Numbered from the stretch's first letter, positions 47,111-59,754 are shown. The stretch: 64,000 nt of DNA from Ramlibacter tataouinensis (GCF_027941915.1 NZ_CP116009.1:1612001-1676000), one strand, 5' to 3'. Translations and numbers: made by a program. Notes: a model not told the origin generated them from the sequence alone.

Positions 47111-48076
47111 ATGAAACGCAGACACCTTCTCCTCTCCGGCGCCGCGGCGGTCGCGGCCTTTCCGAGCTTCGCGCAGCCGCAGCGCGTGATCCGGCTGATC
47201 GTCCCCTACGCCCCCGGCGGTCCGCTCGACATCACGGCCCGCGTGCTGGCCGACCGCGTAAAGGACACGCTGGGCACCGTGATCATCGAGAACAAGCCGG
47301 GCGCCGGCGGCAACATCGGCTCCGACATGATCGCCAAGGCCACGCCGGACGGCACCACCATCGGCATCGCGGCGGTCGCCACCCACGCGATCAACCCCTG
47401 GCTGTTCAGCAAGATGCCTTTCGATCCGGCCAAGGACTTCACCGCCATCACGCAGATGGTGCGGGTGCCCAACGTGCTGGTGATGAACGCCGAGGCGGCC
47501 GAGCGCCTGAAGATCAACTCGCTGGCCGACCTGATCCGCTATGCCAAGGCGAACCCGGGCAAGCTCAATTACGGCAGCGGCGGCAACGGCAGCGCCGGCC
47601 ACCTGGCCGGCGAGATGTTCAAACGCGATGCCGGCATCTTCGCGGTGCACATCCCGTTCAATGGCGGCAACCCGGCGCAACTGGCGCTGCTGTCCGGCCA
47701 GGTCGACTTCAACTTCGACAACCTGGCCACGGCGGCGCCCAACATCCGCGCCGGCAAGCTCAAGGCGATGGCCGTCACCACGCTGCAGCCCTCGCCCAAC
47801 CTGCCCGGCGTGCCGCCGGTCGCCGACACCCTGAAGGGCTTTGCGATCGACACCTGGTGGGGACTGGTGGCACCGGCAGGGACGCCGGCCGATGCCGTCC
47901 AGCGCCTGAACCAGGCCTTCGTCGCGGCGCTGCAATCGCCGGAGACCAAGACCCGATTCGCCGGGCTGATGGCCGAGCCGGTGCCGACCACGCCGGAGCA
48001 GTTCGCCGCCTTCATGAAGGCCGAACTGGCCCGCTACGAGAAGATCGTCAAGGCCTCCGGCGCCAAGGTCGATTGA
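47111..48076 (+). CDS. Bug/TctC-family tripartite tricarboxylate transporter receptor
   Basis: This 321-residue periplasmic receptor has a signal peptide M-K-R-R-H-L-L-L-S-G-A-A ending near P-S-F-A-Q (residue 22). Its ligand-site segments are V-P-Y-A-P-G-G-P-L-D-I-T-A-R, N-K-P-G-A-G-G-N-I-G and I-P-F-N-G-G-N-P. Same length as the receptor at 144-1109 but only moderately similar. No permease gene is adjacent, so it probably shares a distant TctAB. It starts 54 bp after rmd, and may be transcribed with it or separately. Confidence 0.92.
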   Translation: MKRRHLLLSGAAAVAAFPSFAQPQRVIRLIVPYAPGGPLDITARVLADRVKDTLGTVIIENKPGAGGNIGSDMIAKATPDGTTIGIAAVATHAINPWLFSKMPFDPAKDFTAITQMVRVPNVLVMNAEAAERLKINSLADLIRYAKANPGKLNYGSGGNGSAGHLAGEMFKRDAGIFAVHIPFNGGNPAQLALLSGQVDFNFDNLATAAPNIRAGKLKAMAVTTLQPSPNLPGVPPVADTLKGFAIDTWWGLVAPAGTPADAVQRLNQAFVAALQSPETKTRFAGLMAEPVPTTPEQFAAFMKAELARYEKIVKASGAKVD

Positions 48077-48306
48077 TTGATGCGCGCGGGCCACGGGTGA
48101 ACCGGGCCAATCGTCTCCGGCGGTAACAGCCCGCCCCCGCCGTGCGCGGGGGCGAAGCCGGCCCGGCGGCAAACTGCGCGGCGCCCGCGCTATCGAAAGA
48201 GAAGCGGCCGTGTAACGGTCCTACGCTTCGTGTACGAATTTTCCGACAGCCGACCAGCTACATCCGACCTAGATTGTTCCAACGGGAAACATGGAGGAGC
48301 ACGGTC

Positions 48307-48903
48307 ATGCAAGCTGTCGGATACCTCGCCTCGGGCTCGGCGGTGCTGGGCCTCGTGCTGGCCCTGGCCGCGCCCGCACACGCCCAGCTGACGTCACCGA
48401 CCGCCGATCCGTGGGCCTCGCGCGCCGCCGCCGGGGCGGATCGCATCGGGCTGCATCCGTCCGGCGCGCCCTTGACCATCGGCTGCGGCGCCTCGCTGTT
48501 GCCGTGCGGCAGCGAAGCTGCCGCCTTGCAGGCCCGGGAACCGTCGGCCTTCCGCTGGAACCTGGAGCTGTCGCAGCTGTACCTGGGTACGGCCGACCGC
48601 CTGGTGCCCGGCACCCCGCGCGAGGGCCTGAACCTGAGCCTGGTGGGCCGCAAGCCGCTGTTCGGCAGCCGCTTCTCGGTGTACGGCAAGGTCGGCACCA
48701 CCTACGGCTACTCGGATGAAAACGCCGCCTTCAGCGGCGGGCCGGACAGCGCCCATGGCCTGTCGTTCGGCGCCGGCCTGAGCATGGCGGTGACACCGGG
48801 CCTGTCGGCGACGCTGGGCTGGGACAGCCACGACCTGCGCCTGGGCGGCGGCGGACGCGAGTCCGTGCGGGCGCTGGGCCTGGGCTTGCAGTACCGGTAC
48901 TGA
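48307..48903 (+). CDS. small exported beta-barrel-like outer-membrane protein
   Basis: This 198-residue protein has a signal peptide ending A-H-A-Q (residue 27) and a short loop with two Cys (C-G-A-S-L-L-P-C-G). Alternating polar/hydrophobic strands (N-L-E-L-S-Q-L-Y-L-G, F-S-V-Y-G-K-V-G-T-T-Y-G-Y) follow, and the protein ends with an aromatic Y-R-Y. Repeated strand turns suggest an 8-strand barrel of the OmpA/OmpW size class, but I do not recognise the exact family. GGAGGAG precedes the start by 9 nt. The 230-bp gap upstream (48077-48306) holds no other gene and no clear promoter. Confidence 0.65.
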   Translation: MQAVGYLASGSAVLGLVLALAAPAHAQLTSPTADPWASRAAAGADRIGLHPSGAPLTIGCGASLLPCGSEAAALQAREPSAFRWNLELSQLYLGTADRLVPGTPREGLNLSLVGRKPLFGSRFSVYGKVGTTYGYSDENAAFSGGPDSAHGLSFGAGLSMAVTPGLSATLGWDSHDLRLGGGGRESVRALGLGLQYRY

Positions 48904-48957
48904 GCACGGCGCCGGTCGGCCTGGCCTCGTTCAGCAACGGGGAGGCAGACCGGACGG

Positions 48958-48979
48958 CCCTCTCCCCGCGGGGAGAGGG
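48958..48979. repeat. GC-rich palindrome between convergent genes
   Basis: This is a 22-bp perfect palindrome (CCCTCTCCCCG / CGGGGAGAGGG) in the gap between the barrel-like gene (+) and livF (-). It shares its core with the elements at 32743 and 38565. There is no T-run, but it could still stop or protect transcripts from both sides. Confidence 0.6.
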
Positions 48980-48985
48980 GGTGAA

Positions 48986-49705
<720 letters not shown>

Positions 49706-49706
49706 C

Positions 49707-50477
49707 TCAATGGCCTCCCGTTCCGAGGTAGGCCTCGATCACTTTTTCGTTCTTCTGCACATCGGCGGGCGTGCCTTCGGCGATCTGCTTGCCGTAGTCG
49801 AGCACGGTGACGCGGTCGCACAGGCCCATCACCAGCTTCACGTCGTGCTCGATCAGCAGGATGGTGCGGTCGTCCTTGCGGATGCGGTCGATCAGCTCGC
49901 GCAGCTGCACCTTCTCGGTGGCGTTCATGCCGGCGGCCGGCTCGTCCAGCGCGATCAGCTGCGGATCGGTGGCCAGCGCGCGCGCGATTTCCAGGCGCCG
50001 CTGATCGCCGTACGACAGGGTGCGCGCCTTGTAGTCGGCGTAGCGGCCGATGCCCACGTAGTCGAGCAGTTCCTGCGCGCGCTGGGCGATCTGGCGCTCT
50101 TCCTCCTTGAACTTGTGGGTGCGGAACACCGCCCCCCACAGTCCGGAGGCGGTGCGGGTGTGCCGGCCCACCATCACGTTCTCCAGCGCCGTCATGTCGG
50201 CGAACAGGCGGATGTTCTGGAAGGTGCGGGCAATGCCGGCCTTGGCCACCTCGTGCACCGCGGTCGGCTTGTACGGCTTACCCGCCAGCTCGAAGCTGCC
50301 GCTGTCGGGGCTGTACAGGCCGGTGATGACGTTGAAGAACGTGGTCTTGCCCGCGCCGTTGGGACCGATCAGGCCGTAGATCTCGCCGCGCCGGATGGTC
50401 AGGCCGACATCGGACAGGGCTTGCAGGCCACCGAAGCGCTTGGAGATGCCGGCGACGTTGAGGATGTTCTCTGCCAT
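49707..50477 (-). CDS. livG: branched-chain amino acid ABC transporter ATP-binding protein
   Basis: This 256-residue LivG-type ATPase has Walker A G-P-N-G-A-G-K-T-T, signature L-S-Y-G-D-Q-R-R-L-E-I-A-R and Walker B L-I-A-L-D-E-P-A-A-G-M-N, diagnostic for LivG. Two ATGs six bases apart are possible (50483 and 50477). The second has AGGA at a good 6-nt spacing. The 9-bp gap to livM fits an operon. Confidence 0.93.
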   Translation of the reverse strand: MAENILNVAGISKRFGGLQALSDVGLTIRRGEIYGLIGPNGAGKTTFFNVITGLYSPDSGSFELAGKPYKPTAVHEVAKAGIARTFQNIRLFADMTALENVMVGRHTRTASGLWGAVFRTHKFKEEERQIAQRAQELLDYVGIGRYADYKARTLSYGDQRRLEIARALATDPQLIALDEPAAGMNATEKVQLRELIDRIRKDDRTILLIEHDVKLVMGLCDRVTVLDYGKQIAEGTPADVQKNEKVIEAYLGTGGH

Positions 50478-50486
50478 GGCCATTCC

Positions 50487-51602
<1,116 letters not shown>

Positions 51603-51612
51603 GGCAGCTCCT

Positions 51613-52542
51613 TCAGGCGCGGTCGGCCACGCGTTCGCCCAGCAGGCCGGAAGGCCGCAGGGTCAGCACCGCGATCAGCACGATGAACGCGAAGATGTCG
51701 GCGTAGTGGCTGCCCAGCACGCCGCCCGTGAGCACGCCGATGTAGCCGGAGCCGATCGCCTCGATCAGGCCGAGCAGGATGCCGCCGACCACGGCGCCGG
51801 CCAGGTTGCCGATGCCGCCGAACACCGCCGCGGTGAACGCCTTCAGGCCGGGCAGGAAGCCCATGGTGTGCTGCACCGTGCCGTAGTTGGACGCGTACAT
51901 CACGCCGGCGATGGTGGCCAGCACGGCGCCAATGATGAAGGTGGCCGAGATCACCATGTCGGGCTTGACGCCCATCAGCGCGGCAACCTTCGGGTTCTCG
52001 GCCGTGGCACGCATCGCGCGGCCCAGGCGGGTGTAGTTCACCAGGTAGGTCAGGACGCCCAGCGAGATCGCCGTCAGCGCCAGGATCATGATCTGGGTGG
52101 TGGTGATCACCGCTCCGCCGACTTCGAAGGGCTTGACCGGCAGCAGGGTGGGGAAGGGCTTGTAGTTCGGCTTGAAAACGATCATCGCCAGCGTCTGCAG
52201 CAGCAGCGACATGCCGATGGCGGTGATCAGGGGCGCCAGCCTTGGGCTGTTGCGCAGTGGCCGATAGGCGATTTTCTCGATGGAGAAGTTCAGCGCCGCA
52301 GCGACCACGCAGGCGATGAGCGTGGCGAGCAGCAGTAGCAGCCAGCCGGGTAACCCGGGCATGGACTCCTGCATGGTCACGATGATGCTCCAGCTGGTGA
52401 GCGCGCCCACCATCAGGACCTCGCCGTGGGCAAAGTTGATCAGGTTGATGACGCCGTACACCATGGTGTAACCCAGGGCGATCAAGGCATACATGCTGCC
52501 GAGGACCAGACCGTTGATGATCTGCTGCAGCAGGATTTCCAT
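51613..52542 (-). CDS. livH: branched-chain amino acid ABC transporter permease
   Basis: This 309-residue LivH permease starts M-E-I-L-L-Q-Q-I-I-N-G-L-V-L-G-S-M-Y-A-L. The family signature N-F-A-H-G-E-V-L-M is near residue 40. It also has P-L-R-N-S-P-R-L-A-P-L and A-A-V-F-G-G-I-G-N-L-A-G-A-V-V-G-G. No gene for the LivK/LivJ-type binding protein is adjacent, so the receptor must be encoded elsewhere. It is the first gene of the unit. Confidence 0.94.
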   Translation of the reverse strand: MEILLQQIINGLVLGSMYALIALGYTMVYGVINLINFAHGEVLMVGALTSWSIIVTMQESMPGLPGWLLLLLATLIACVVAAALNFSIEKIAYRPLRNSPRLAPLITAIGMSLLLQTLAMIVFKPNYKPFPTLLPVKPFEVGGAVITTTQIMILALTAISLGVLTYLVNYTRLGRAMRATAENPKVAALMGVKPDMVISATFIIGAVLATIAGVMYASNYGTVQHTMGFLPGLKAFTAAVFGGIGNLAGAVVGGILLGLIEAIGSGYIGVLTGGVLGSHYADIFAFIVLIAVLTLRPSGLLGERVADRA

Positions 52543-52648
52543 AAGAGGTATCTCCGTTTCTATGCCGGGCGTCTTGCGCCGGTCGACCCGTTTTCCATCG
52601 GGCTTCAGGGTCGGCGGTGCGGCCTCGTGGGCACGTCCGCCATTTAGC

Positions 52649-52675
52649 AAAAAAAACCCGCATGCAGGCGGGTTT
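52649..52675 (-). terminator. rho-independent terminator of rarA (minus strand)
   Basis: Read on the minus strand, AAACCCGC / GCGGGTTT with a 6-nt loop is followed by a run of eight T's in total. It lies about 100 bp beyond the rarA stop and before livH, so it ends the ftsK-lolA-rarA transcript. Confidence 0.85.
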
Positions 52676-52777
52676 GAAGCACGGCAAATTCTAGCGAAGC
52701 ACATCCGCTGCATCGGGCGGAGATCGCCCCGGGTTTTCCCGCGTTGATGCAACGCCGCTGCGACGACTCATGGGTGA

Positions 52778-54103
52778 TCAGCGTTGCTGATCATTGAGCG
52801 CGCGCAACTCGCGCAGCTTGTCGGCGATACGAATTTCCAGCCCGCGCTCCACCGGACGGTAGAACTGCGGCGGCTCCATGCCGTCGGGAAAATAGTTCTC
52901 CCCGGCGGCGAAGCCGCCCGCTTCGTCATGCGCGTAGCGGTAGCCCTTGCCGTAGTCGAGGTCCTTCATCAGGCGCGTAGGCGCGTTGCGCAGGTGCAGC
53001 GGCACCGGGCGCGTGCCGTCCTGGCGCACGAAGGCGCTGGCCTGCTTGTAGGCGGTGTAGGCGGCGTTCGACTTGGGCGCCACCGCCAGGTACACGGCGC
53101 ATTCGGCCAGTGCGAGTTCGCCTTCGGGCGAACCCAGGCGTTCGTAGGTCTCGGTCGCGTCCAGCGCCAGCCGCAGCGCGCGCGGATCGGCCAGGCCGAT
53201 GTCCTCCACCGCCATGCGGATCAGGCGGCGCGCGAGGTAGCGCGGATCGGCGCCGCCGTCGAGCATGCGAACCAGCCAGTACAGCGCGGCATCGGGGTCG
53301 GAGCCGCGCACCGACTTGTGCAGCGCGCTGATGGTGTCGTAGAACTGTTCGCCACCCTTGTCGTAGCGCCGCATGCGCTCGCCCAGCACCCTGAGCAGCC
53401 AGGCGTCGCTGATCTCGGCCCGCTGCTCCTTGCCCGCCGCGACGGCCAGCGTCTCCAGCGTGTTGAGCAGGCGGCGCGCGTCGCCGTCGGCGTAGGCAAT
53501 CAGGCGGTCGCGGGCAGCCTCTTCCAGCGCCGGGACCGCGCCGATCGCCTGCGACTTGCCGACGATCTGCTGCAGGTCGGCCTCCTGCAGCGGCTGCAGC
53601 ACGTACACAGCGGCACGCGACAGCAAAGCAGAGTTCACCTCGAACGACGGGTTCTCGGTGGTGGCGCCGATGAAGGTGAACAGGCCCGACTCGACGTGCG
53701 GCAGGAAGGCGTCCTGCTGGCTCTTGTTGAAGCGGTGCACCTCGTCGACGAACACGATGGTGCGCTGCGGCTGCAGGCCGTCGCGCGCCTTCTGCGCCAG
53801 CTCCACCGCATCGCGGATGTCCTTCACGCCGCCCAGCACCGCGCTGATGCTGATGAACTGGGCGTCGAAGGCGTCCGCCATCAGGCGGGCAATGGTGGTC
53901 TTGCCGGTGCCCGGCGGGCCCCACAGGATGCAGCTGTGCGGCTGGCCCGATTCGAAGGCGATGCGCAGCGGCATGCCTTCGCCCAGCAGGTGCTGCTGGC
54001 CGACCACCTCGCCCAGCGATTTCGGGCGCAGTCGTTCGGCAAGCGGGATGTGGTCGGTGGCGCGGGGCTTGGGCACCGGGGGAGTGTAGGGCCGTGCATC
54101 CAC
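52778..54103 (-). CDS. rarA: replication-associated recombination protein A (MgsA/RarA AAA ATPase)
   Basis: This 441-residue clamp-loader-like ATPase acts at stalled replication forks. It shows L-A-E-R-L-R-P-K-S-L-G-E-V-V-G-Q near residue 21 and Walker A G-P-P-G-T-G-K-T-T. Walker B is F-V-D-E-V-H-R-F-N-K, and sensor 1 lies in T-E-N-P-S-F-E-V-N. The C-terminal tetramerisation part includes Y-P-H-x-like G-Y-R-Y-A-H-D. The predicted start is GTG 54103; its Shine-Dalgarno is weak and the true start could be slightly internal. It lies 32 bp after lolA. Confidence 0.93.
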   Translation of the reverse strand: MDARPYTPPVPKPRATDHIPLAERLRPKSLGEVVGQQHLLGEGMPLRIAFESGQPHSCILWGPPGTGKTTIARLMADAFDAQFISISAVLGGVKDIRDAVELAQKARDGLQPQRTIVFVDEVHRFNKSQQDAFLPHVESGLFTFIGATTENPSFEVNSALLSRAAVYVLQPLQEADLQQIVGKSQAIGAVPALEEAARDRLIAYADGDARRLLNTLETLAVAAGKEQRAEISDAWLLRVLGERMRRYDKGGEQFYDTISALHKSVRGSDPDAALYWLVRMLDGGADPRYLARRLIRMAVEDIGLADPRALRLALDATETYERLGSPEGELALAECAVYLAVAPKSNAAYTAYKQASAFVRQDGTRPVPLHLRNAPTRLMKDLDYGKGYRYAHDEAGGFAAGENYFPDGMEPPQFYRPVERGLEIRIADKLRELRALNDQQR

Positions 54104-54135
54104 GGCTCGTCTTTCACGAACGCCGCCGAGGGCCG

Positions 54136-54768
54136 CTATTGCCGCAGCACGTCGGCGCCCTTGGGCACCGTGAAGTTGAAGGTGCCGGCCGGGATCGGCA
54201 CGTTGAGCTGGAGCTTGTCGAAGCTCATCACGGACTTCTGGCCGAAACTGTCCAGGATCTCCAGCACGGACAGTGCCTCACCGCGGAAGCCGACCCGCAC
54301 GCTGGTGAGCTGGCCTTCCCTGCTGCGCGGCGTGGCCGTCACCCATTGCAGGCCATCGCGATCGGGCGCGGCCTTCAGCTCGAAGTCCTTGCGCAGGGCC
54401 TCCAGGTCCGGCGCCGCGGCGATCAGCGCGGCCGGCGTGCTGCCCAGCACCGACTGCTGCCTGCGCGCGGTCACCTGGTTGAGGTCCGCGTCGTACAGCC
54501 ACAGCGTCGTTCCGTCGGCCACCAGGGTCTGCTGGAACGGCTTGCGGTAGTCGAAGCGGAAGCGGCTGGGTCGCGCGAACTCGAAGCTGCCGGTGGAGGT
54601 CTTGCTGCGCGCTGCCTGGCCCTCCCGGGGCGGGGAGGTCACGACCTGGGTGAAGTCGGCGCGCCCGGTGCGGGCGTTCTTGACGAATTGCTCCAGCGCC
54701 TGCAGGCCGTCGGCGTGGGCTGCGGCGGCGGCAAGGGCCAGGGCAAGGGGCACGAGCAGTTTCTTCAT
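54136..54768 (-). CDS. lolA: outer-membrane lipoprotein carrier protein
   Basis: This 210-residue periplasmic chaperone ferries lipoproteins from LolCDE to LolB. The signal peptide ends A-A-H-A-D (residue 20). The mature start L-Q-A-L-E-Q-F-V, then F-T-Q-V-V and S-G/T-S-F-E-F-A-R-P-S-R-F-R, is the LolA hallmark. W-L-Y-D-A-D-L-N-Q-V-T also fits. Its position between ftsK and rarA is standard in proteobacteria. Confidence 0.95.
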   Translation of the reverse strand: MKKLLVPLALALAAAAAHADGLQALEQFVKNARTGRADFTQVVTSPPREGQAARSKTSTGSFEFARPSRFRFDYRKPFQQTLVADGTTLWLYDADLNQVTARRQQSVLGSTPAALIAAAPDLEALRKDFELKAAPDRDGLQWVTATPRSREGQLTSVRVGFRGEALSVLEILDSFGQKSVMSFDKLQLNVPIPAGTFNFTVPKGADVLRQ

Positions 54769-54843
54769 CAGGTCGTCAGTCGGCGGCAGAAGGTGCGATC
54801 CTGCTTGGTCCGGCCCGGCGGCGGGGAAGTTCGCAACCAGCCG

Positions 54844-57162
54844 TTACTCGGCGCGCGAGGGCACCACGATCTCGCGCTGGCCCTGGCCGTTCATGGCGCT
54901 GACCAGCCCGGCCTTCTCCATGTCCTCGACCAGCCGCGCCGCCCGGTTGTAGCCGATCTTCAGGTGGCGCTGGACCAGCGAGATGCTGGCCTTGCGGTTC
55001 TTCAGCACCACTTCCACCGCCTGGTCGTACATCGGGTCCTTCTCGCCGCCGCCTTCGCCCAGGTCGCCGGCGCCGCCCTCGTCATCGACCGTGCCGCCTT
55101 CCAGCACGCCCTCGATGTAGTTGGGTTCGCCGCCCTGCTCCTTCAGGTAGGCCACCACGCGGTGCACTTCGTCGTCGCTGACGAAGGCGCCGTGCACGCG
55201 CACCGGCAGCCCGGTGCCGCTGGCCATGTACAGCATGTCGCCCATGCCCAGCAGCGCCTCGGCGCCCATCTGGTCGAGGATGGTGCGGCTGTCGATCTTG
55301 CTGGACACCTGGAAGGCGATCCGGGTCGGGATGTTGGCCTTGATCAGGCCGGTGATCACGTCGACGCTGGGGCGCTGGGTGGCCAGGATCAGGTGGATGC
55401 CGGCGGCGCGCGCCTTCTGCGCGAGGCGGGCGATCAGCTCCTCGATCTTCTTGCCGACCACCATCATCAGGTCGGCCAGCTCGTCGATGACGACCACGAT
55501 GTGCGGCAGGCGCTCCAGCGGCTCGGGGCTGTCGGGCGTCAGGCTGAACGGGTTGTAGATGAACTGTTCCTTGGCCTTGGCCTCGTCGATCTTGACGTTG
55601 TAGCCGCCGAGGTTGCGCACGCCGAGCTTGCTCATCAGCTTGTAGCGGCGCTCCATCTCGGCCACGCACCAGTTCAGGCCGTGCGCGGCCTGCCGCATGT
55701 CGGTGACGACCGGCGCCAGCAGGTGCGGGATGCCCTCGTAGACCGACATCTCCAGCATCTTGGGGTCGATCATCAGCAGGCGCACGTCGCGCGCCTCGGC
55801 CTTGTACAGCAGCGACAGGATCATCGCGTTGATGCCCACCGACTTGCCCGAACCGGTGGTGCCGGCCACCAGCACGTGCGGCATCTTGGCCAGGTCGGCC
55901 ACCACGGGGTTGCCGACGATGTCCTTGCCCAGGCCGATGGTCAGCAGCGAACGGGCCTCGTTGTAGACCTGCGAGCCGAGGATCTCCGAAAGCCGGATCG
56001 ACTGCCGCTTGGCGTTGGGCAGCTCCAGCGCCATGTAGTTCTTGCCGGGGATGGTCTCGATCACGCGGATGGAGACCAGCGACAGCGAGCGGGCCAGGTC
56101 CTTGGCCAGGTTGACCACCTGCGAGCCCTTCACCCCGGTGGCCGGCTCGATCTCGTAGCGCGTGATCACCGGGCCGGGCTGGGCCACCACCACCCGCACC
56201 TCGACGCCGAAGTCCTTGAGCTTCTTCTCGATCAGCCGCGAAGTCATCTCCAGCGTCTCGGGCGACACCGACTCCTGGCGGGCCTGCGCACCGTCGAGCA
56301 GGTCCACCTGCGGCAGCTTGCTGTCGGGCAACTCGGTGAACAGCGGCTTCTGGCGCTCCTTGGTCACGCGCTGGCTGCGCGGCACCTCCGCCAGCACCGG
56401 CTCGATCAGCACCGGGGTGGGGTGGTGCAGCTCGACCTCGATGCGCTCCTCCTGCACGGTCACCTGCCGTTCGCGCGCGGCCTGCTGGCCCAGCGCCAGG
56501 TCCTGGGCGATCTCGCGCTTCTCGCGGCGCGCGGCGATGAAGGTCTCGATGCGCGCGCCAATGCGTTCGGCCACGTGGGCCCAGGAGAAGCGGAACACCA
56601 GGGCAGCGCCCAGGACGCCGACGGCGACGAACACCAGGCCGGAACCGGCAAAGCCCAGCCACTGCACGCCGGCCGGGCCGACCAGGAACCCGAGTGCGCC
56701 GCCGGCGTGATCCGGCAGCAGCTCTTCCAGCCGGTACAGGCGTGACCATTCGAGCCCGGTGCTGGCGCACAGCAATGCAGCCAGCCCGATCCAGAACGCA
56801 AGGCGGCTGCCGAAGAAACCGGTGTGCACGTCGCCGCTGCCGCCCCGCATCCAGCGCGCCAGCGTGGCGAGCCAGGCGCGCAGGCCCGCGGCCAGGCACC
56901 ACCAGACCGAGAAGCCGAGCAGGAAATAGCTGGCATCGGCCAGCCAGGCACCGAGGCGCCCGCCCCAGTTGGCCACTGGCGCGCCGGTGCCGGAGGTGGA
57001 GAACGCCGGGTCGGTCGGCGAATGGCTGGCCAGGGCCAGCAGCCAGAACAGCAGCGCGGCGCCGCCGATCACCAGGGCGATCTCGTGCGCGAAGCGGACG
57101 GCGGGACGGGGCGCGGCGGCGGTGCTGCCGCCTTCGGCGAGGGTATCGAGCGAATACGTCAT
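54844..57162 (-). CDS. ftsK: DNA translocase FtsK
   Basis: This 772-residue septal DNA pump has four N-terminal membrane helices (residues about 28-185), then a short linker for this family (about 190-300). The motor domain has Walker A G-T-T-G-S-G-K-S at 434-441, and Walker B is seen in [10 protein letters not shown]. The C-terminal winged-helix gamma domain (about 700-772) recognises KOPS sites and activates XerCD. It is the first gene of the ftsK-lolA-rarA unit. Confidence 0.96.
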   Translation of the reverse strand: MTYSLDTLAEGGSTAAAPRPAVRFAHEIALVIGGAALLFWLLALASHSPTDPAFSTSGTGAPVANWGGRLGAWLADASYFLLGFSVWWCLAAGLRAWLATLARWMRGGSGDVHTGFFGSRLAFWIGLAALLCASTGLEWSRLYRLEELLPDHAGGALGFLVGPAGVQWLGFAGSGLVFVAVGVLGAALVFRFSWAHVAERIGARIETFIAARREKREIAQDLALGQQAARERQVTVQEERIEVELHHPTPVLIEPVLAEVPRSQRVTKERQKPLFTELPDSKLPQVDLLDGAQARQESVSPETLEMTSRLIEKKLKDFGVEVRVVVAQPGPVITRYEIEPATGVKGSQVVNLAKDLARSLSLVSIRVIETIPGKNYMALELPNAKRQSIRLSEILGSQVYNEARSLLTIGLGKDIVGNPVVADLAKMPHVLVAGTTGSGKSVGINAMILSLLYKAEARDVRLLMIDPKMLEMSVYEGIPHLLAPVVTDMRQAAHGLNWCVAEMERRYKLMSKLGVRNLGGYNVKIDEAKAKEQFIYNPFSLTPDSPEPLERLPHIVVVIDELADLMMVVGKKIEELIARLAQKARAAGIHLILATQRPSVDVITGLIKANIPTRIAFQVSSKIDSRTILDQMGAEALLGMGDMLYMASGTGLPVRVHGAFVSDDEVHRVVAYLKEQGGEPNYIEGVLEGGTVDDEGGAGDLGEGGGEKDPMYDQAVEVVLKNRKASISLVQRHLKIGYNRAARLVEDMEKAGLVSAMNGQGQREIVVPSRAE

Positions 57163-57247
57163 CCGGCGCGAAGCTTACCGCCGGGCTCAACCGTGCGCCA
57201 ACCGGCGTGACCGCTGCGCAACGCTGCCGCAGCGGATGCCGCTGCGC

Positions 57248-57922
57248 TCAGCCCAGCGTGCCGAGGCGCTCCTTGACCAGCATCGAGCCGTCCTCGCGGG
57301 TCTCGATGAAGCCGCGGTCCTCCAGGTCCTTCATCACGCGGCTGACCATCTCGCGCGAGGCGCCGACCATCTTGGCGATGTCCTGGCGCGAGATGCGCTC
57401 GCGGATCACGTTGTGGCCCTCGCGGTCGGGCACGGCGAACTCGAGCAAGGCGCGCGCCACCCGGCCGTACACGTCCATCAGCGCCAGCGATTCGATCTTG
57501 CGGTCGGCCTGGCGCAGCCGCTGCACCAGCCCCTTCATGATGGCGTAGGCCATCGAGCTGTTCTCGGGCAGGCAGCGCGCGAACTCGGAGCGGCCCAGCG
57601 CCAGCATGTCGGTCTGCACCTCGGCGCGCACCGTGGCGGAATGCGCCTCGTTGTCGATCAGGCTCATCTCGCCGATGTAGTCGCCCGGGCTGAGGGTGGC
57701 CAGGATCACTTCGCGGCCGCGCTTGTCGGAGGTGATCACGCGCACCCGGCCGGTGAGGATGATGAACAGCGTGTTGGACTTCTCGCCCTGCTCGACGATG
57801 GTCTCGCCGCGCTTGAAGCGGCGCTTGACGACGGCGTCGGCAACGGACTCGGCCTGGTTGGATGTGAGCAATGCGAACAACGGGACCCTGCGGATCAGCT
57901 CCAGGTTGGACAGCATCGACAT
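57248..57922 (-). CDS. CRP/FNR-family transcriptional regulator
   Basis: This 224-residue regulator has an N-terminal cyclic-nucleotide-binding fold (residues about 20-125) with P-G-D-Y-I-G-E-M-S-L near the phosphate-binding cassette. The C-terminal winged helix (about 150-220) has recognition helix S-R-E-M-V-S-R. It keeps the Arg-Glu and second Arg used by E. coli CRP to read TGTGA. In the cassette the arginine that binds cAMP phosphate in CRP appears to be His (A-H-S-A-T), so cAMP binding is uncertain. No N-terminal Cys cluster is present, so it is not an oxygen-sensing FNR. ATG 57922 has GGAGG 7 nt upstream. It is divergent from trxB. Confidence 0.9.
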   Translation of the reverse strand: MSMLSNLELIRRVPLFALLTSNQAESVADAVVKRRFKRGETIVEQGEKSNTLFIILTGRVRVITSDKRGREVILATLSPGDYIGEMSLIDNEAHSATVRAEVQTDMLALGRSEFARCLPENSSMAYAIMKGLVQRLRQADRKIESLALMDVYGRVARALLEFAVPDREGHNVIRERISRQDIAKMVGASREMVSRVMKDLEDRGFIETREDGSMLVKERLGTLG

Positions 57923-57975
57923 CCGGTTCCCTCCATGAGCAGCCGCGCAAGCGGTTCTTACAATCGATGGGATAG

Positions 57976-59022
<1,047 letters not shown>

Positions 59023-59112
59023 CGGACGGGCCCCGCGAGGGGCCTGCCGGCCACTTCCCGTCACGGGGACCCCCACCACCAGCAGCCCGGCCCAAGCCGG
59101 TCAAAGCCGGCT

Positions 59113-59141
59113 CCGACGGGAAACTGGCGCCACGCTATAAT
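59113..59141 (+). promoter_or_regulatory. sigma-70 promoter for rpmB-rpmG
   Basis: A perfect -10 TATAAT (59136-59141) is preceded at 17 bp by CCGACG, which shares the GAC core of the -35 consensus. Transcription from here leaves a leader of about 140 nt before rpmB, inside the 264-bp trxB-rpmB gap. The rest of that gap holds nothing else I can recognise. Confidence 0.65.
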
Positions 59142-59286
59142 TTCGGGCTTTGCTGGAGCCGGGCCTGGGAAGGCCGCGCCGGCGATGGGTTACCGCCACC
59201 CTACTGGCGAGGTGAGGCGGGTCGCGAGGCTGCAGCGCAAGCACAGCAGCCGCCAGTGACCGCCGTTGATGCGAATGGAGTGCTTC

Positions 59287-59520
59287 ATGGCACGCGTCTG
59301 CGAGGTGACGGGCAAGGGCCCGATGGTGGGGAACAACGTCTCCCACGCCAACAACAAGACCAAGCGCCGGTTCGAAGTGAACCTGCAATACCGCCGTTTC
59401 TGGGTCGAGAGCGAGAACCGCTGGGTGCGCCTGCGCATTTCCAATGCCGGCCTGCGCCTGATCGACAAGAAGGGCATCGAAACCGTGCTGGCGGACCTGC
59501 GGGCCCGCGGCCAGGCTTAA
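59287..59520 (+). CDS. rpmB: 50S ribosomal protein L28
   Basis: This 77-residue protein begins [12 protein letters not shown], the standard L28 N-terminus, with [12 protein letters not shown] mid-protein. ATG 59287 has GGAG 7 nt upstream, and earlier in-frame ATGs are rejected. rpmG follows after 18 bp in the usual rpmB-rpmG pair. Confidence 0.97.
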   Translation: MARVCEVTGKGPMVGNNVSHANNKTKRRFEVNLQYRRFWVESENRWVRLRISNAGLRLIDKKGIETVLADLRARGQA

Positions 59521-59538
59521 TCCCTAAGGAGCAGCATC

Positions 59539-59709
59539 ATGGCCAGCAAAGGCGGACGCGAAAAGATCAAGCTGGAGTCCACGGCGGGCACCGGCCACTT
59601 CTACACCACCAGCAAGAACAAGAAGACGATGCCCGAGAAGATGTCGATCATGAAGTTCGACCCGAAGGCTCGCAAGCACGTCGAGTACAAGGAAATGAAG
59701 CTGAAGTGA
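59539..59709 (+). CDS. rpmG: 50S ribosomal protein L33
   Basis: This 56-residue protein is [14 protein letters not shown] followed by [10 protein letters not shown] and ending K-E-M-K-L-K. It is the common L33 form without the zinc cysteines. AAGGAG lies 8 nt upstream. The rpmB-rpmG transcript ends at the hairpin around 59763. Confidence 0.96.
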   Translation: MASKGGREKIKLESTAGTGHFYTTSKNKKTMPEKMSIMKFDPKARKHVEYKEMKLK

Positions 59710-59738
59710 CGTCGCGCCGAAGGCGCAAGTCATTTCAA

Positions 59739-59754
59739 CCCCGCGAAGGCGGGG
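59739..59754. repeat. REP-like palindrome, GAAG-loop family
   Basis: CCCCGC-GAAG-GCGGGG is the same design as the elements at 14969 and 39877 with different stem bases. It lies just after rpmG and has no T-run of its own. Confidence 0.55.
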
